Shown piece after piece: positions 61,307 through 64,000 of a DNA stretch of 64,000 nucleotides. The DNA comes from Rhea pennata (taxonomy: Eukaryota; Chordata; Aves; Rheiformes; Rheidae), in contig NC_084663.1 in assembly GCF_028389875.1 (NCBI RefSeq), positions 17,126,666 to 17,190,665 of the forward strand, written 5' to 3'. Within the stretch, counting starts at the first letter, position 1, and each line of letters opens with the position of its first letter. Under the pieces are notes generated by a model. That model was not told the DNA's origin. It searched no databases and saw nothing but the letters and a program-made list of their open reading frames with translations. Both the position numbers and the translations under genes were made by a program.

Positions 61307-61354
61307 ATGTTGTGTGTGTGTATATATATCTATATATCTATATATATATTTATA
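61307..61354 (+). repeat. (GT)n(TA)n/(TATC)n microsatellite
   Basis: TGTGTGTGTG passes into TATATATATC TATATATC repeats. It is an alternating dinucleotide tract in presumed intronic sequence. Confidence 0.9.
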
Positions 61355-62195
61355 GCTGTGAGCTTTCTGGAGAGCAAATTGGGAGCACTGTGTGCCTGCA
61401 GAAAGAAAAAAAAATGAGCAGATGAGGAGCTGTCAAGTGCAGTCAGTTGATCTTTATCTAGTTAAAGTTTTTAAAATATTAATAAGTACAAAATGTTCAG
61501 ACAATGACTTGAGATAAGATTCTATCTATTAGAAAGGGAGAGGGGAAAAATTTCAGTGTTGCTGGTGGAAAACTTAGTGGAGAACACTAATATAGAGTTG
61601 GCCTTTGAATCTGTTGTGGGTTTAGATGTACTCAGCAAAGTATCCAGGATATTGTTTGGTTAGACATACCCAGAAAAAAAAACACAACAAGCTTTGTTTT
61701 TAGGACTTTAACTATCAGCCAATATGTGGATGGACTGAATGTATTTAGTATTCCTCCTTTCACATCAACCCTTTCAAAATAATATGCAGGAACATTTGAA
61801 TGCAGGAGTAATGAATACTTAACGTAATCCTGATGCTTTCCATGTCCTCAGTTTGCATTTCACTCCTTCATAACAACAGACTGAAACATTCCTGATGCTG
61901 AGCAGTGTGTGTATATGTTTGTATGCATGCAATCTTGCTTTTTTGACTACTAAGAATTCTTGTTGTGGAATTCTGCAAAGAGATATTTTGAGATTAAAAG
62001 GAGAATGTGAAGGAAAATGGGATGTAAAGATGAGAATTAAGAGTATGCTGGATTTTTGTCCACTCTGATGTTTTCCTCAGCTTTCTGAAATACTTTTAGC
62101 AAAAGGAACATGTGTGCTTTGAAGGCTATTTTGTGATGTGGAGGTCTTGTGTGGGCTTTTTGACCTATCATGAAATTCATCCCTGATGTTTCAGT

Positions 62196-62227
62196 GTTTT
62201 TTTTTGTTTTGTTTTGTTTTGTTTTTT
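62196..62227 (+). repeat. (TTTTG)n microsatellite
   Basis: A T run is followed by four TTTTG units. Read on the minus strand this is CAAAA-type, common at A-rich tails. Confidence 0.9.
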
Positions 62228-63877
62228 CCGCTCCCCAAACTCCAGATGAATGTTTGCTGAAGAGACACTATTAGGCTTTGTGTAGTGGATTTGCTTTTTT
62301 AATAGCTAATAGAAACTGAATTGCATAGTGTTGTGCAGCAGAGATCCTTGCTCTGATGAAGTGCACATTGGAATTTAGTTGTTGACTCTCTGCCAGGTCT
62401 ACCGGATCATGTACTTTGGTTCAGTATATTCTAGTGTCAAAAGTAACTGTGAGGAAAGCAAGACAAAAATCTATAACCTACTTGTAGAGTACTCTACTAA
62501 GGGATGAGTCAAGGCAAATTTCAGACAGCAGTGGTATGGAAAGTGCTATCTTTCCCTGTGTTTTCTCCTCCCTTCCCCTCCATCCCAGCCTCTCCCATGT
62601 TCCTGCAATAGCAGGATTTGTCTGCCTCCTTCTTCCTAAGGAGGCTTTTGGAGCTGGTGCTCACTCTGGGTCTGAATAGATCTGAAAGACTGTGGCAGGA
62701 GCAGTGCTATTAAGGGCTGGGGGGTTCTCCGCAGTGACAGCCCTGTAATGGATCCGCTCCCGGGCTGTGTAGGGCAGGCTGACTCCTGTCATTCCCGAAC
62801 AGCTGGCTGTCTCCTTGCAGAAAGCCTCTCTGTAAACACAAGCAGAAAAGCTGTTTGAAATCTCCGTATGCTTTTTACGCAGAAGTTAGGGAAAAGCTGA
62901 ACTTCTTTCATTAGGAGATGTTTGGGATGTGTGCACACAGTGTTCTTGGGGTTTGAGTCTTTATGTTATCACTTTAAACTGTGTGTCTGATAGTTATTTT
63001 GGGGTTGAGGGTTTTTATGAGGTCCAAATAAAGTCATCTCTTCTCTGGCTCTCTGTGAAAGCATAGAACTTCTCTGTAAAAGGCATAAAACTTCAGCCTC
63101 AAAGATTTTGCTTTAGCAACTAAATGACAATTAAAAATAATCTTTAGAGATTACTGTTGCTTCCCTCCCCTCCCAGTGGAAAATATAGATCTTCTTTTTC
63201 ACTTTTTATGCCCTGTATACGTAAGCTGTTGTCTTGTGTATTACTTGATGGTTTGAGACTTCAGTATACCTTTGACACGCTGCATTTTTATCTGCCTGAT
63301 CTGATCTCTGCTACTGCCATGGTAGAAATACAAGCGACCTGCTTAAAAACCTGGCTGCCTGAATAGCCTTGTTTGTAAGCATGTTAATATAAGATTATCC
63401 CTACTATATGATTATATGATTGGATCTTCTAGCATTACGAGATCTGGTTGAGGTGTAGCTGAGTTGGACTTAGGTTTGCAGAGTTGGTGGCTGTCCTAAT
63501 GCTGTGCTGTATCTCACTTTGCATTATAGAAGTGAACGTGGAAAAAAAAATCTCTAGACTCTTGCATTAATAGCACAAGATTTATATGCAGAAATAATCT
63601 GAATTAGGGAGAATGGATTTGATTTTACTTTGTTCAAATTAATTAAAAATATGATACCACTCTTATACGTAGCTTCTTCGTTATGCAGTAGTGAGGAGAA
63701 TTATTGGCACATGTCTGACTGTCATGAAGTGAGAGTATGTGTTTAGAACACAGTTAAAATAATTATATTTTTGTCTGTTTATAATTAGTTTTAAAGAAGA
63801 GGGAGAAGCAGGCCTGTGTTTTCACTTTTGAGTTTTACATATACAAAAGTGACCATATGTCACTTCTGATTTTGCAG

Positions 63878-63948
63878 GTAGGGGAAGTTCCTAGAAAGAG
63901 CATGAAAGCAGTAGTTGAGTCAGAAGGTGGATGGCTAGTTGGGAGAAG
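63878..63948 (+). other. Candidate 71-nt exon near window edge
   Basis: An acceptor ending TGATTTTGCAG and a donor AAG|GTGAGG (at 63949) bound 71 bases that are open in frame 1 (begins VGEVPRKSMKAVVESEGG) and stopped in the other two frames. The pyrimidine tract is only moderate. The peptide is not recognised. Confidence 0.15.
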
Positions 63949-64000
63949 GTGAGGGGATGAAGTAGTTGTGAGGGTGAAGCCAGGCTTTTGGTATTTGGTT

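Larger units (their letters stand above)
59968..63877. other. Presumed intron; two microsatellites only
   Basis: Between the microexon candidate and the right-edge candidate exon I see only the TA-type and TTTTG microsatellites and short chance frames. Confidence 0.55.

Overview
The window reads as avian (or at least archosaur/reptile) nuclear DNA. The evidence is truncated CR1 LINE 3' ends, one of them closing in the GATTCTGTG-type terminal motif of bird CR1s, sparse repeats, one sharp CpG island, and an intact vertebrate histone H2B gene. No bacterial operon, CRISPR array, phage or integrated-element architecture is visible. Most of the 64 kb is non-coding, and nearly all short open frames look like chance.

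Left part (1-28 kb): intergenic-looking sequence with poly(T)/poly(A) tracts, a GAAA microsatellite, an old minus-strand CR1 fragment near 22 kb, a pair of perfect hairpins near 25.25 kb, and moderately GC-rich patches near 2.6-2.9 and 10.1-10.9 kb. No gene is recognised here.

28.5-28.9 kb: the only certain protein-coding gene, an intronless 126-codon histone H2B on the minus strand. It stands alone, with no other histone gene nearby. No canonical histone 3' stem-loop and no clear octamer or CCAAT promoter motif is seen. A small CpG-rich patch lies 1.3 kb upstream of it.

31-42 kb: more non-coding sequence, with two CR1 fragments, an old dispersed repeat, and a stretch of marked purine/pyrimidine strand asymmetry (38.2-41.2 kb).

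42.2-43.5 kb: a dense CpG island of about 1.3 kb with GC boxes and a strong plus-strand 5' splice donor at 43125. This is best read as the promoter and first exon of a gene running rightward out of the window. The gene cannot be identified, because the exon has one ATG (43096) in a weak context and only about ten codons before the donor.

43.5-64 kb: probably the first intron(s) of that gene. It holds one good CR1 copy (45.4-45.95 kb), microsatellites, small CpG-rich patches (47.7, 55.6 and 56.0 kb), and several short segments flanked by good splice signals (44511-44720, 50676-50697, 59953-59967, 63878-63948). These may be 5'-UTR exons, microexons or decoys. No novel multi-gene system was found; the most useful leads are the solitary H2B, the unidentified CpG-island gene and the splice-flanked microexon candidates.
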